Source: Acidisphaera sp035272265 (lineage in GTDB: Bacteria > Pseudomonadota > Alphaproteobacteria > Acetobacterales > Acetobacteraceae). Taken from it: a stretch of 22,462 nucleotides of DNA. The DNA lies in contig DATEQV010000077.1 in NCBI GenBank assembly GCA_035272265.1, positions 1 to 22,462 of the forward strand, in the 5' to 3' direction. Both the position numbers and the translations under genes were made by a program. Under the pieces are notes generated by a model. The model had not been told where the DNA came from. It ran no database searches and saw nothing but the letters and a program-made list of their open reading frames with translations. Positions 7,761 to 20,353 of the stretch are shown in pieces (within the stretch, counting starts at the first letter, position 1; every line of letters begins with the position of its first letter).

Positions 7761-8990
7761 ATGCAGATCGAACGACGCGCTGTGCTCGGGGGGCTGGCTG
7801 CGGCCGCGCTGCCGCGGATCGCGCGGGCGCAGAACGTGCCGGTGATCCGGCTGGGCGTGCTGACGGACCTGTCGGGGCCGTATCGCGACACCGCCGGCAT
7901 GGGCTCGGTCGTCGGCGCGCAGCAGGCGGCGGCGGAGGCGATGGCCGCGCATGGCGACATGCGCGTGGAGGTCGTCAGCGCCGATCACCAGAACAAGCCG
8001 GACATCGGCGCCGGCATCGCGCGGCAGTGGTTCGACACCGGCGGGGTGGACGCGATCGTCGACGTGCCGAACAGCGCGGTCGGGCTCGCGGTGGCGGGGG
8101 TCGCGAAGGAGAAGGACCGCGTGTTCCTGGCGACCGGCGCGGCGACGGCGGACCTGACCGGGCCGCGCTGCGCGCCGACGACGGTGCACTGGACGTTCGA
8201 CACCTGGATGCTGGCGCGGTCGAACGGCGGCGCGCTGGTCGCGTCGGGCAAGAAGGACTGGTTCTTCCTGGTCGCCGACTACGCGTTCGGCCAAGCGCTG
8301 CAGCGCGACGCGACGACGTTCATCGAGAAGGCCGGCGGCAAGGTGGTCGGCAGCCTGCGCTACCCGTTCCCGCAGACGACGGATTTCTCGTCGTTCCTGC
8401 TGCAGGCGCAGCAGAGCGGCGCGCAGGTGCTGGCGCTGGCGAACGCCGGCCAGGACACGACGAACGCGATCAAGCAGGCGGCCGATTTCGGGCTGACGAA
8501 GAGCGGGATGACGATCGCGGCGATGCTGATGTTCATCTCCGACGTGCACGGGCTGGGGCTGCAGGCGGCGCAGGGGCTGACGCTGACCGAGACGTTCTAC
8601 TGGGACCTCAACGAGCGCACGCGGGCGTTCTACCGGCGCGTGGCCTCGCGCATGCCGGCCGACTGGCGGCCGGACATGGAGCACGCGGGATCGTATGCGG
8701 GACCGCTGCACTACCTGAAGGCGGCGGAGGACATGGGGCCGGCGGAGGCGAAGAAGTCGGGTGCGGCGACGGTCGCACGCATGAAGGCGATGCCGACCGA
8801 CGACGACGCGTTCGGGCCGGGCCGCATCCGCGAGGACGGGCGCACGCTGCATCCGGCGTACCTGTTCCAGGTGAAAACGCCGGAGGAAAGCCGCGGGCCG
8901 TGGGACTACTACAAGCTGGTTGCGACCACGCCGGCGGATGAGGCGGCGCGGCCGATGGGGGAGGATAACTGCCCGATGCTGAAGTCGTAG
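7761..8990 (+). CDS. ABC transporter substrate-binding protein, LivJ/branched-chain amino acid type, Tat-exported
   Basis: A 409-residue periplasmic binding protein of the type I fold used by LivJ-like systems. The N-terminus carries a signal with twin arginines (ERRAVLGG) and a likely cleavage after ARA at about residue 23, which suggests Tat export. The mature part begins VIRLGVLTDLSGPYRDTAG, the signature of family 5/6 receptors, and GKKDWFFLVADYAFG near residue 168 is the second-domain strand. GGGGAGGA lies seven bases before the ATG. No permease or ATPase genes are adjacent, so it is an orphan receptor working with components elsewhere. The ligand is unknown; homologues of this type bind amino acids, aromatic acids or amides. 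Confidence 0.9.
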   Translation: MQIERRAVLGGLAAAALPRIARAQNVPVIRLGVLTDLSGPYRDTAGMGSVVGAQQAAAEAMAAHGDMRVEVVSADHQNKPDIGAGIARQWFDTGGVDAIVDVPNSAVGLAVAGVAKEKDRVFLATGAATADLTGPRCAPTTVHWTFDTWMLARSNGGALVASGKKDWFFLVADYAFGQALQRDATTFIEKAGGKVVGSLRYPFPQTTDFSSFLLQAQQSGAQVLALANAGQDTTNAIKQAADFGLTKSGMTIAAMLMFISDVHGLGLQAAQGLTLTETFYWDLNERTRAFYRRVASRMPADWRPDMEHAGSYAGPLHYLKAAEDMGPAEAKKSGAATVARMKAMPTDDDAFGPGRIREDGRTLHPAYLFQVKTPEESRGPWDYYKLVATTPADEAARPMGEDNCPMLKS

Positions 8991-9046
8991 GTCGTCTTTT
9001 CACGTGAAGGCGTGGCGAGCGATCGTAACAAGTCCGTAACCCGTTC

Positions 9047-9148
9047 CCCCGTCATCGCGAGCGAAGCGTGGCGATCCAGGGCCGCGCGAGAAACGCCTGC
9101 CGCGCGGCCCTGGATCGCCACGGCGCTGCGCGCCTCGCGATGACGGGG
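9047..9148. repeat. Long palindromic (REP-like) repeat after the binding-protein gene
   Basis: A 102-bp imperfect palindrome. The inner arms at 9069-9088 and 9101-9120 are perfectly complementary over 20 bp and the outer arms at 9047-9061 and 9134-9148 over 15 bp. Its outer sequence CGTCATCGCGAGCGAAGCG resembles the GTCATTGCGAGCGAAGCGA palindromes dispersed in many alphaproteobacterial genomes. It lies between convergent genes (binding protein on plus, leuD on minus) and could act as a two-way terminator. The rest of the gap 8991-9167 shows nothing else. Confidence 0.8.
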
Positions 9149-9167
9149 TGAACAGGGTGGCGAGGGA

Positions 9168-9785
9168 TCAGCAGGTGCCCGGCATCCAGGGCTGGGCGGT
9201 GCGGCGGTTGGCCTCGAACGTGTCGATCGACGCGACGTGCTGCAGCGTCTGGCCGATGTCGTCGAGGCCGTTGAGCAGCAGGTGCTTGCGGAACTGGTCC
9301 ACGTCGAAGTGCACCTCGGTGCCGTCCGGACGCACCACCACCTGACGCGCCAGATCGATCGTGATGCGCGAATTGGCGCCCATCTTGGAGTCTTCCATCA
9401 GCTGATCGCAGACCTCGCGCGGCAGGGCGATCGGCAGGATGCCGTTCTTGAAGCAGTTGTTGTTGAAGATGTCGGCGAAGCTCGGCGCGATGACGCAGCG
9501 GATGCCGAAATCGAGCAGCGACCACGGCGCGTGCTCGCGCGACGAGCCGCAGCCGAAGTTCTCGTGCGCGATCAGGATCTGCGCGTGGCGGTACGGCCCC
9601 TGGTTGAGCACGAAATCGGGGCGCTCGGCGCCGGTGTCGTCGTAGCGCAGCGTGTGCAGCAGGTGCGTGCCCAGGCCGCTGCGCTTGATCGTCTTGAGGA
9701 ACATCGCCGGGATGATCTTGTCGGTATCGACATTGGCGATCGGCAGCGGGGCGGCGACGGCGGTGAGGGTGGTGAAGGGGTCCAT
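9168..9785 (-). CDS. leuD: 3-isopropylmalate dehydratase small subunit
   Basis: LeuD and LeuC together isomerise 2-isopropylmalate to 3-isopropylmalate in leucine synthesis. The 205-residue length is normal. The N-terminus MDPFTTLTAVAAPLP is followed by NVDTDKIIPA (about 18-27) and the signature NFGCGSSREHAPW at 77-89; the C-terminal FEANRRTAQPWM is typical. The frame is open for 43 codons further upstream, but that part runs through the palindrome at 9812-9900, and AGGAG stands nine bases before this ATG, so MDPF is the start. leuC and leuB are not here. It lies downstream of lpdA on the same strand but is separated by 156 bp with a hairpin, so it probably has its own promoter. Confidence 0.96.
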   Translation of the reverse strand: MDPFTTLTAVAAPLPIANVDTDKIIPAMFLKTIKRSGLGTHLLHTLRYDDTGAERPDFVLNQGPYRHAQILIAHENFGCGSSREHAPWSLLDFGIRCVIAPSFADIFNNNCFKNGILPIALPREVCDQLMEDSKMGANSRITIDLARQVVVRPDGTEVHFDVDQFRKHLLLNGLDDIGQTLQHVASIDTFEANRRTAQPWMPGTC

Positions 9786-9811
9786 GCGGTCAAGCTCCTG
9801 CCCTGAACCGC

Positions 9812-9900
9812 CGTGGCCGGGCTCGTCCGGGCCATCCACGGTTTTCGGTGCCTGCCAAGAAAGCAAGTCGTGGATGGCCGGCACAAGGCCGGCCATGACG
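9812..9900. repeat. Palindromic repeat between lpdA and leuD
   Basis: An 89-bp imperfect inverted repeat. CGTGGCCGGGCTCGTCCGG with GGCCATCCACG on the left pairs with CGTGGATGGCC and GGCACAAGGCCGGCCATGACG on the right; the inner 11 bp match exactly. It belongs to a second common alphaproteobacterial palindrome type (CATGGCCGGGCTTGTCC...GGCCATCCACG). It lies between two minus-strand genes and may end the PDH transcript after lpdA. Confidence 0.75.
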
Positions 9901-9941
9901 AGGGAGGGGTGCACGGCCCGCTGGGCAGGCCGCGCGGTGGC

Positions 9942-11999
<2,058 letters not shown>

Positions 12000-12009
12000 G
12001 GTGCGTCCC

Positions 12010-13329
12010 CTAGAGCATGATGCGGCGCACGTCCTCGAGGACGTGGCAGAGGTGGCGGGTGAAGCGGGCGGCGAGCGCGCCGTCGATCACGCGATGGTCG
12101 TACGACACGCACACCGGCAGCATCAGCCGCGGCTTGAACTCGCTGCCGTCCCACACCGGCGCCATCTTCGAGCGCACGACGCCAAGGATGGCGACTTCGG
12201 GCGCGTTGACGATCGGCGTGAACGCGGTGCCGCCGATGCCGCCGAGCGAGGAGATGGTGAAGCTGGCGCCGGCCATGTCGGTGGGCGAGAGCTTGCCGTC
12301 GCGCGCCTTCTTGGAGATCGCGCCGAGCTCCTGGCTGATCTCGACGATGCCCTTGCGGTCGGCGTCCTTGACGACCGGCACGACCAGCCCGTCCGGCGTG
12401 TCCACCGCGACACCGATATTGTAGTAGCGCTTGTAGATCAGCGCGTCCTTCTCGGGCGTGAGCGAGCTGTTGAACTCCGGGTGCTGCTTGAGCGCGTTGA
12501 CGCTTGCCTTGATGAGGAAGGCCAGCAGGGTGACGCGGTAGCCCTTCTCCTTACCCGCCGTGTCGAGTTCCTTGCGGTAGGCGTCGGTCTCGGTGATGTC
12601 CGCTTCGTCGGTCTGCGTGACGTGCGGCACGTTGAGCCAGGAGCGGTGCAGGAACGGGCCGGACAGGCGCTTGATGCGCGACAGCGGCTTGGTTTCGACC
12701 GGGCCGAACTTGGAGAAGTCCTGCGCCGGGATTTCCGGAATGCCCGCGCCTGTCGCGGCGGCCGGGGCGCCGGCCGGCGCGGCGGCGGGGCCGCGCAGGA
12801 AGGCCATGATGTCGTCCTTGGTGATGCGGCCTTTCTCGCCGGTGCCCGTGACCTTGGTCAGGTCGACGCCCATCTCGCGCGCGATGCGCCGCACGCTCGG
12901 GCCGGCGTGCACGCCGGAAAAGTCGGTCTGCGCGGCGGCGGGATGCGCGCCGACGGAGGCGGCGGGCGGCGGCGCTGCCGGAGCCGTGGCGGCCGGCGCG
13001 GGCGTCGGCGGCGCGGCAGCGGGCGAGGGCTCCTGCTGCGACAGCAGCGAGGTCGGCTGCTGCATCGAGCCTTCGTCGTTGCCGGCGAGCAGCAGGATCG
13101 GCGTGCCTTCGCTGACGCGGTCGCCGACCTTGACGAGGATCTGGCGCACCGTGCCGGCGGACGGCGCCGGCACGTCCATCGTCGCCTTGTCGCTCTCCAG
13201 CGTGATCAGCGGGTCCTCGGCGTTGACCGGGTCGCCGACCTTCACGTGGATGTCGATGATGGGCACGTCCTTGAAGTCGCCGATGTCCGGGACCTTGACC
13301 TCGGTAGCCTGCGCGACGGCGGTGTCCAT
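12010..13329 (-). CDS. aceF: PDH E2, dihydrolipoamide acetyltransferase
   Basis: E2 accepts the acetyl group from E1 on its lipoyl arm and passes it to CoA; it forms the core of the PDH complex. The 439-residue protein has one lipoyl domain (8-82, Lys48 in ESDKATM), an Ala/Pro-rich swinging linker (about 85-138), a peripheral subunit-binding domain (141-178, PSVRRIAREMGVDL...GRITKDDI), a second linker, and the acetyltransferase domain (about 205-439) ending with DHRVIDG, His412 and Asp416 being the active-site pair. AGGGGAAG precedes the ATG by five bases. It sits between aceE (101 bp upstream) and lpdA. A single lipoyl domain is fewer than the three of E. coli AceF; the two extra ones are found on LpdA instead. 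Confidence 0.96.
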   Translation of the reverse strand: MDTAVAQATEVKVPDIGDFKDVPIIDIHVKVGDPVNAEDPLITLESDKATMDVPAPSAGTVRQILVKVGDRVSEGTPILLLAGNDEGSMQQPTSLLSQQEPSPAAAPPTPAPAATAPAAPPPAASVGAHPAAAQTDFSGVHAGPSVRRIAREMGVDLTKVTGTGEKGRITKDDIMAFLRGPAAAPAGAPAAATGAGIPEIPAQDFSKFGPVETKPLSRIKRLSGPFLHRSWLNVPHVTQTDEADITETDAYRKELDTAGKEKGYRVTLLAFLIKASVNALKQHPEFNSSLTPEKDALIYKRYYNIGVAVDTPDGLVVPVVKDADRKGIVEISQELGAISKKARDGKLSPTDMAGASFTISSLGGIGGTAFTPIVNAPEVAILGVVRSKMAPVWDGSEFKPRLMLPVCVSYDHRVIDGALAARFTRHLCHVLEDVRRIML

Positions 13330-13373
13330 GGTGCTTCCCCTGGGGGCGTTTCCCCGCTTTTTTCTACGACACC

Positions 13374-13404
13374 GTCACTGCTTCGTTGCGCGCGTTGCAA
13401 TGAC
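13374..13404. repeat. Small imperfect palindrome between aceE and aceF
   Basis: GTCACTGC and GCAATGAC flank a GC-rich loop, with one mismatch in eight. It resembles a decayed form of the outer arm of the 9047-9148 palindrome (GTCATNGCGAG). It lies in the 101-bp gap between aceE and aceF, on the same transcript, and has no T-run on the minus strand, so it is not an obvious terminator; it could tune the aceE to aceF mRNA ratio. Confidence 0.3.
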
Positions 13405-13430
13405 AGCTGGACGACAGTCCGAGCAACGAC

Positions 13431-16088
<2,658 letters not shown>

Positions 16089-16127
16089 CTGGCGCTCCCC
16101 CTTGACGCCTCCCGGGCGAGACGGGGT

Positions 16128-18899
16128 TTACCGCTCGCTGGCCAGGAAGCGGATCGTCGTCTTCGACGGCATGAAGAAATAGCCGCCGCCGCGCACCGTG
16201 ACGAAATCCGGCAGCCCGGTCAAACGCAGCGGGCCGTCCGGCGTGGGGATGGTGAAGCAGCCCGAACCGTGCGCCACGATCGGGTCGGCCTCGTCGGGCA
16301 GGGCGTGGAAATTGCGGCCGTTCAGCCAGGTCTGCTGGACGAACTCGAATTGCCGTTCGATGTCGGCGTTCAGGCAGGCGAACAGCTGCCCGGGCCGGCC
16401 GCCTTCCTGCTGCGGTGGGTAGGTGCGGCCGACGCGCAGGATGCGGTGGCGGAGCGTGAGCACGAGCGCGCCCACGTCCGCCGTTTCAATGCTGTCGCGC
16501 GGGTTGGCGCGCCGGACATGGGCGCCGAACGGAACGCGGGTGCCGGCCGGGTCGGCGCCGGCGAAGCTGAAGTCGTTGTCGGGGTCGCCGGCCGGGCCGG
16601 GATCGTTGTACGGGTGCGCGATCAGCGACGCGCCGCTGCGCCAGCGCCCCATCATCTTGGCGGCGACGTAGTCCTGCAGGCCGAGCGTGTCCCAGCCATG
16701 GAACCTCGGCCGCTCGGCGTGCAGGCGGTGCGCCGCGGCCGCGACCGCGTCGTGGAAGCCCTGGGCGTCCTGCTCGAGGTCGCGCACGACGAGGAACGTT
16801 CCGTTGCGGCCAAGGTCGCGTCGGCCGAGATCGAGGGAGTGCCGCAGCACGCCCTCGACGTCGTGGCCCGCCGTGACGCTTGGGCCGGGCGCGACGGTGC
16901 CGCCGTTGTCCGGGTAGCCGAGGACGAACTCGCCCGGCTCGACGATATGGAGGTCGTCGCCGGCGCCCTGCCGGCGCCGTTCGCCGCGCGGCGTGCCGCG
17001 GATGATCGGCTGCGAGATGCCGAAGCTGAAGCCGAACGGCTCCAGGATCGCCTCGTTGCGCGGCGGCAGTATGGTCAGGACGCGGTGGAACGTCGTCGTG
17101 TGACCCAGGCGAACGGCGCGTTCCATCTCGTCGCCGAGGCGAAGGTGCAGCGACGCCGCGTCGCGTGCGTAGAGGAACAGCAGGACGTGGGCGGCGCGTT
17201 CGTTGCCCCAGTCCCAGTAGGACGGTGTGCTTTCGCCGCGGTCGCCGAGCAGGGCGGCCCTGGCTTGCATGCCTTGCTGGAACGCGTCCGGGAACGTCCG
17301 CAGCGCGTCTTCGTCGAGACCGAGCCGGCGCAGCCCGTCGGCCGAGAACCCGACCGCCAGGGCGCGAACCGCATCGCGCGGATGTTCGCCGAAGGTGATG
17401 TCGGGCGCGATCTCGCGCAGCCACGCGCGGGCCTGGGCGCGGTCCTCCGACAGGCGGAGCGCGAGGCAGGCCGCGTGGTGAAGGTGGCGCAGCGCGCCGA
17501 AGACGAGCGTCGGGATCTCCGGTTTCTCGAGATGCGTGGCCGGCTGCGGCGCGGAGCCGAACAGCGACAGCCACGTCTCCGCATCCTCGTCGGTGCGCGC
17601 GGTGGCGATGCCGTCGCGGATCGCGGCGTTCAGGCGGATGCGCGAAGCGTGCAGGTCGGGGTAGGCGGTGTACCAGAAGCGGGTGAGGATCTGCTGGTTG
17701 CGCGCCCAGCGACGGAAGCGCGGGCCGTCCGCCGCGCCTTGCAGGAACAGGAACGACGTGCGCGGAAATCCGACGCAGTTGCTCCAGATGCCGGTCAGCC
17801 CGTCCGGCGCCTTCAGGATCAGTTCCTCCAGGTAGCTCTCCCAGCCTTCGCTGAAGTTGGAGAGGAACAGCAGCTTGTCCGTGCCCGGCAGCAGCACCCA
17901 GCGGGCGGAGTGGATGATGTCGATGCTGCGCATGAAGCCGGGGCGGTAGGCCATCGCCACACGGCGTTCGATCAGCTTGAAGGCCAGCCGCAGCGTCAGC
18001 GTCCGCAGCCGCCGCTCCGGCTTCAGGGTCGAGCAGGTGGCGAGCAGGTTCTGCTTGCACCAGTTCTCCCGCCGCACGATCTCCGCCATCACGACGGGGT
18101 CGGGCGGGGTCTGGTCCGGCACGTCGCGCAGTTCGGCCCGGCGCAGCCCGGCGGTCAGTACCGCGGCCACGGCGACGAGCAGTGCGACGAAGAGCGTAAT
18201 GCCGTCGGCGATGCCGACCGCGGCCCACAACCCGATCAGCACGGGAAGCAGCACCGGCCACAGCATGCGCAGCACGGCGGAGGCCGCGATCTGCACCCGG
18301 AAGGGAAACGTCCGCTCGCGCCCGCCCCGCAGGAACGGCGTGGGCGCTGCCTCGAACGCCCACTTCTCGCCTTCGCCCCACAGCCACGCGCGGATTTCCT
18401 CCAGCTTGTCGCGCGCGCGCCCGGGACGGGACAGCACGTCGCTCTTTTCGTTCAGGATGCGCGTGGCGAGGCGATGCTCGGCCTTGACGCGCGGGACGGT
18501 CAGCGTGGGCGCGCCGTCGAAGGCGAGGCCCAGTGTCTGCCGCCAGCCGGGGCCGGCATCGAGCGCGTGGATCGCCAGCGCATGTTCGATGCTCATGCCG
18601 CCGACCTCGATGCCTGCCGCATCGAACAGCCGGTGGAGCTCGGGTCCCAGCGCCTCGGCGATCTTCGCGATCGCTTCGTTCGGACCGCTGTCGGCGGAGG
18701 CTTCGATCACCAGCCGGTCGCGCGGCGACGGCGCGCAGGACACCGCGTGGATGCTCATGAAGTGGATGGCGCGCGTCTCGTCCAGGCGTGTGCTGATCGA
18801 GGCCGTGGGCGGATTGCCCATCTCGTTCAGCACGAGGTCGACATCGGTTCGATAGTCGCTGTGGAACGGGATGGCGATGGTGACGAGGGCGTGCGTCAT
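16128..18899 (-). CDS. DyP-type peroxidase-like membrane protein with altered GxxDG motif
   Basis: A 923-residue protein whose C-terminal third (about 600-923) follows the dye-decolorising peroxidase pattern: FVLGYPDNGG (658-667), GTFLVVRDLEQD (700-711), PFGAHVRRANPRD (790-802) with the likely proximal heme ligand His794, HRILRVG with the likely distal Arg822, and QFEFVQQTWLN (850-860). The GxxDG motif reads G623-F-S-F-G627, so the catalytic Asp is Phe626. The N-terminal ~560 residues are not standard: two similar modules (RAIHFMSIHAV at 43-53; IDIIHSARWVLLPGTDKLLF at 326-345) surround two membrane helices at about 203-227 and 231-251. Heme binding looks intact but ordinary peroxide cleavage is doubtful. 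It starts 10 bp after the P450 stop, without a clear ribosome site, so translation is probably coupled. Membrane-attached by inference. Confidence 0.82.
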   Translation of the reverse strand: MTHALVTIAIPFHSDYRTDVDLVLNEMGNPPTASISTRLDETRAIHFMSIHAVSCAPSPRDRLVIEASADSGPNEAIAKIAEALGPELHRLFDAAGIEVGGMSIEHALAIHALDAGPGWRQTLGLAFDGAPTLTVPRVKAEHRLATRILNEKSDVLSRPGRARDKLEEIRAWLWGEGEKWAFEAAPTPFLRGGRERTFPFRVQIAASAVLRMLWPVLLPVLIGLWAAVGIADGITLFVALLVAVAAVLTAGLRRAELRDVPDQTPPDPVVMAEIVRRENWCKQNLLATCSTLKPERRLRTLTLRLAFKLIERRVAMAYRPGFMRSIDIIHSARWVLLPGTDKLLFLSNFSEGWESYLEELILKAPDGLTGIWSNCVGFPRTSFLFLQGAADGPRFRRWARNQQILTRFWYTAYPDLHASRIRLNAAIRDGIATARTDEDAETWLSLFGSAPQPATHLEKPEIPTLVFGALRHLHHAACLALRLSEDRAQARAWLREIAPDITFGEHPRDAVRALAVGFSADGLRRLGLDEDALRTFPDAFQQGMQARAALLGDRGESTPSYWDWGNERAAHVLLFLYARDAASLHLRLGDEMERAVRLGHTTTFHRVLTILPPRNEAILEPFGFSFGISQPIIRGTPRGERRRQGAGDDLHIVEPGEFVLGYPDNGGTVAPGPSVTAGHDVEGVLRHSLDLGRRDLGRNGTFLVVRDLEQDAQGFHDAVAAAAHRLHAERPRFHGWDTLGLQDYVAAKMMGRWRSGASLIAHPYNDPGPAGDPDNDFSFAGADPAGTRVPFGAHVRRANPRDSIETADVGALVLTLRHRILRVGRTYPPQQEGGRPGQLFACLNADIERQFEFVQQTWLNGRNFHALPDEADPIVAHGSGCFTIPTPDGPLRLTGLPDFVTVRGGGYFFMPSKTTIRFLASER

Positions 18900-18909
18900 C
18901 GTGCGGCGG

Positions 18910-20160
18910 TCATGCGTTGTAGAGCACGGTCAGGTGCTCGGCGAACGGGCCGTAGCGCGCTGCGCGCCCTTCGCGGCCGCGCGCCCGGCGCACGCCGCCG
19001 CGCCGCAGCAGCGGCTTGAACGCCTGCGTGATGTGCGCCATCGCCAGATGCGCGCCGAGGCACCAGTGCTGGCCGTGGCCGAAGCCGAGATGCTGCGTGG
19101 CCGGGCGTGCCGGATCGAAGCGCCGCGGATCGCGAACGCGGCGCGGGTCGAACATCGCCATCCAGGTGCCCGCCAGGACGAGGGTGTCCTTGCGGATGCG
19201 CTTCGCGCGCGCCGTGCCGTCGGCGACGACGGTGTCCACGTCGGCGCGGCGGAACGGGCCGTAGTTGATCGGGCGGAACCGCGACGCCTCGAGCAGGCAT
19301 CGGGCAAGCAGGTCGTCATCGCCCGCCTTCGCCGCCGCTTCGGCCTGCGCCATCATGCGCGGGTTGTCGAGCAGCACCTCCAGGATGTTCGCCGCGGCCA
19401 GCGTGATGGTCGGCAGGAAGCCCGCGATCATGCCGGTCATGGTCACGCGGATCGTCGCGTCGTCGAGCGGCGCGTCGTCGGGACGTATCGTCACGAAGCG
19501 GCCGACGGCGGTTTCCTCGTTCGGATTGGTGCGCGCCTCGGCGATGGCGGCCAGCACGGTGTCCGCCACCTTGCCGGCGGCGATCGCGGCCTGCTCGCGG
19601 ATGGCGTGCTTCGGCGGCCACGGCGCGAAGTCGTACAGGCTGACGGTGAACATCCACAGCGCGCATTCGAGGCTCGCCGGGACGCCGAAATACGTCCGGA
19701 CGATGTCGCACAGCGAGCCGATCATCAGGTCCTGCATCGCGTCGATCCGGCCGTGGCCGCGGCGGAGCGCTGCCTCGGCATACGCGTAGGCGAGCGCGCC
19801 GACACGCGCCGCGTCGGACCATCGGAACACGTTCATCGTGGCCCGGCGGATGGAGCGGTACGTCGCCTCGTCGCGCATGGCGAGCAGTAAGGTCCCGACG
19901 TCCGGATCGAGTTCGCGGAACGCCGGGTCGACCGAGACGGGGAAGTCGATGTCGCGCGACAGCACCTCGGTCACCTCGTCGTAGCGGCTGAGGATGACGA
20001 GGTTCAGGAACGGGATGCGCAGGATCGGCAGCCCGCGCAACAGCCGGAATGTGCGGTACGGGCGACCCGCGGTCAGCACTCTGGTGAGCAGCGAGCGCTT
20101 GCGTAGCAGCGCGGGATCGAACGTCCCTGGCTTCGGCGCCGCAACGTGCCTGACGAGCAT
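18910..20160 (-). CDS. Cytochrome P450 with substituted I-helix acid
   Basis: A soluble 416-residue bacterial class P450. The heme loop FGHGQHWCLG (360-369, Cys367 as thiolate ligand) fits FGxGxHxCxG exactly; the K-helix ExxR is E291-R294 and the FDPAR meander follows at 348-352. In the I helix the usual G-x-x-D-T reads G247-F-L-P-T251: Thr251 is kept but the Asp that relays protons for O2 splitting is Pro250. This suggests a shunt or rearrangement enzyme using a hydroperoxide, or an unusual mono-oxygenase. No ferredoxin or reductase gene is adjacent. It is the first gene of a two-gene unit with the DyP-like protein. A small hairpin (20171-20183) lies just upstream of its ATG; the ribosome site is weak. 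Confidence 0.9.
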   Translation of the reverse strand: MLVRHVAAPKPGTFDPALLRKRSLLTRVLTAGRPYRTFRLLRGLPILRIPFLNLVILSRYDEVTEVLSRDIDFPVSVDPAFRELDPDVGTLLLAMRDEATYRSIRRATMNVFRWSDAARVGALAYAYAEAALRRGHGRIDAMQDLMIGSLCDIVRTYFGVPASLECALWMFTVSLYDFAPWPPKHAIREQAAIAAGKVADTVLAAIAEARTNPNEETAVGRFVTIRPDDAPLDDATIRVTMTGMIAGFLPTITLAAANILEVLLDNPRMMAQAEAAAKAGDDDLLARCLLEASRFRPINYGPFRRADVDTVVADGTARAKRIRKDTLVLAGTWMAMFDPRRVRDPRRFDPARPATQHLGFGHGQHWCLGAHLAMAHITQAFKPLLRRGGVRRARGREGRAARYGPFAEHLTVLYNA

Positions 20161-20353
20161 CGCCGTCTCTGTGCCCCCGGCACGGGATCGTGCATCGATT
20201 CGGACAAGTTACAGGTCAGCAAGAAACCCCGGCATCCGCAAGGTGCGGCCTTCGGTGGCGGCGGCTCGGTCGTCTTGGCTTGGCTGCGGCCGGGTTTGAC
20301 GGCGTCGCGGGCGCCGTGCAGTCAGCCGCAGGACGACGGACGAGGGAGGGCAG
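20161..20353. promoter_or_regulatory. Divergent intergenic region between P450 and MaoC-like gene
   Basis: A 193-bp gap between divergent genes, so promoters for both should lie here. It is relatively AT-rich around 20195-20230 for this genome. On the P450 side, GTGCC-CCC-GGCAC (20171-20183) could fold in the leader 11 bases before the start codon. I found no clear -35/-10 pair, no operator palindrome and no second gene. Confidence 0.35.

Noticed and set aside
13334..13370. A possible terminator (GGGG/CCCC stem followed by six Ts) between aceE and aceF on the plus strand
   Set aside because: No plus-strand gene ends here, the stem is only four base pairs, and on the minus strand it forms part of the aceF leader and ribosome site.
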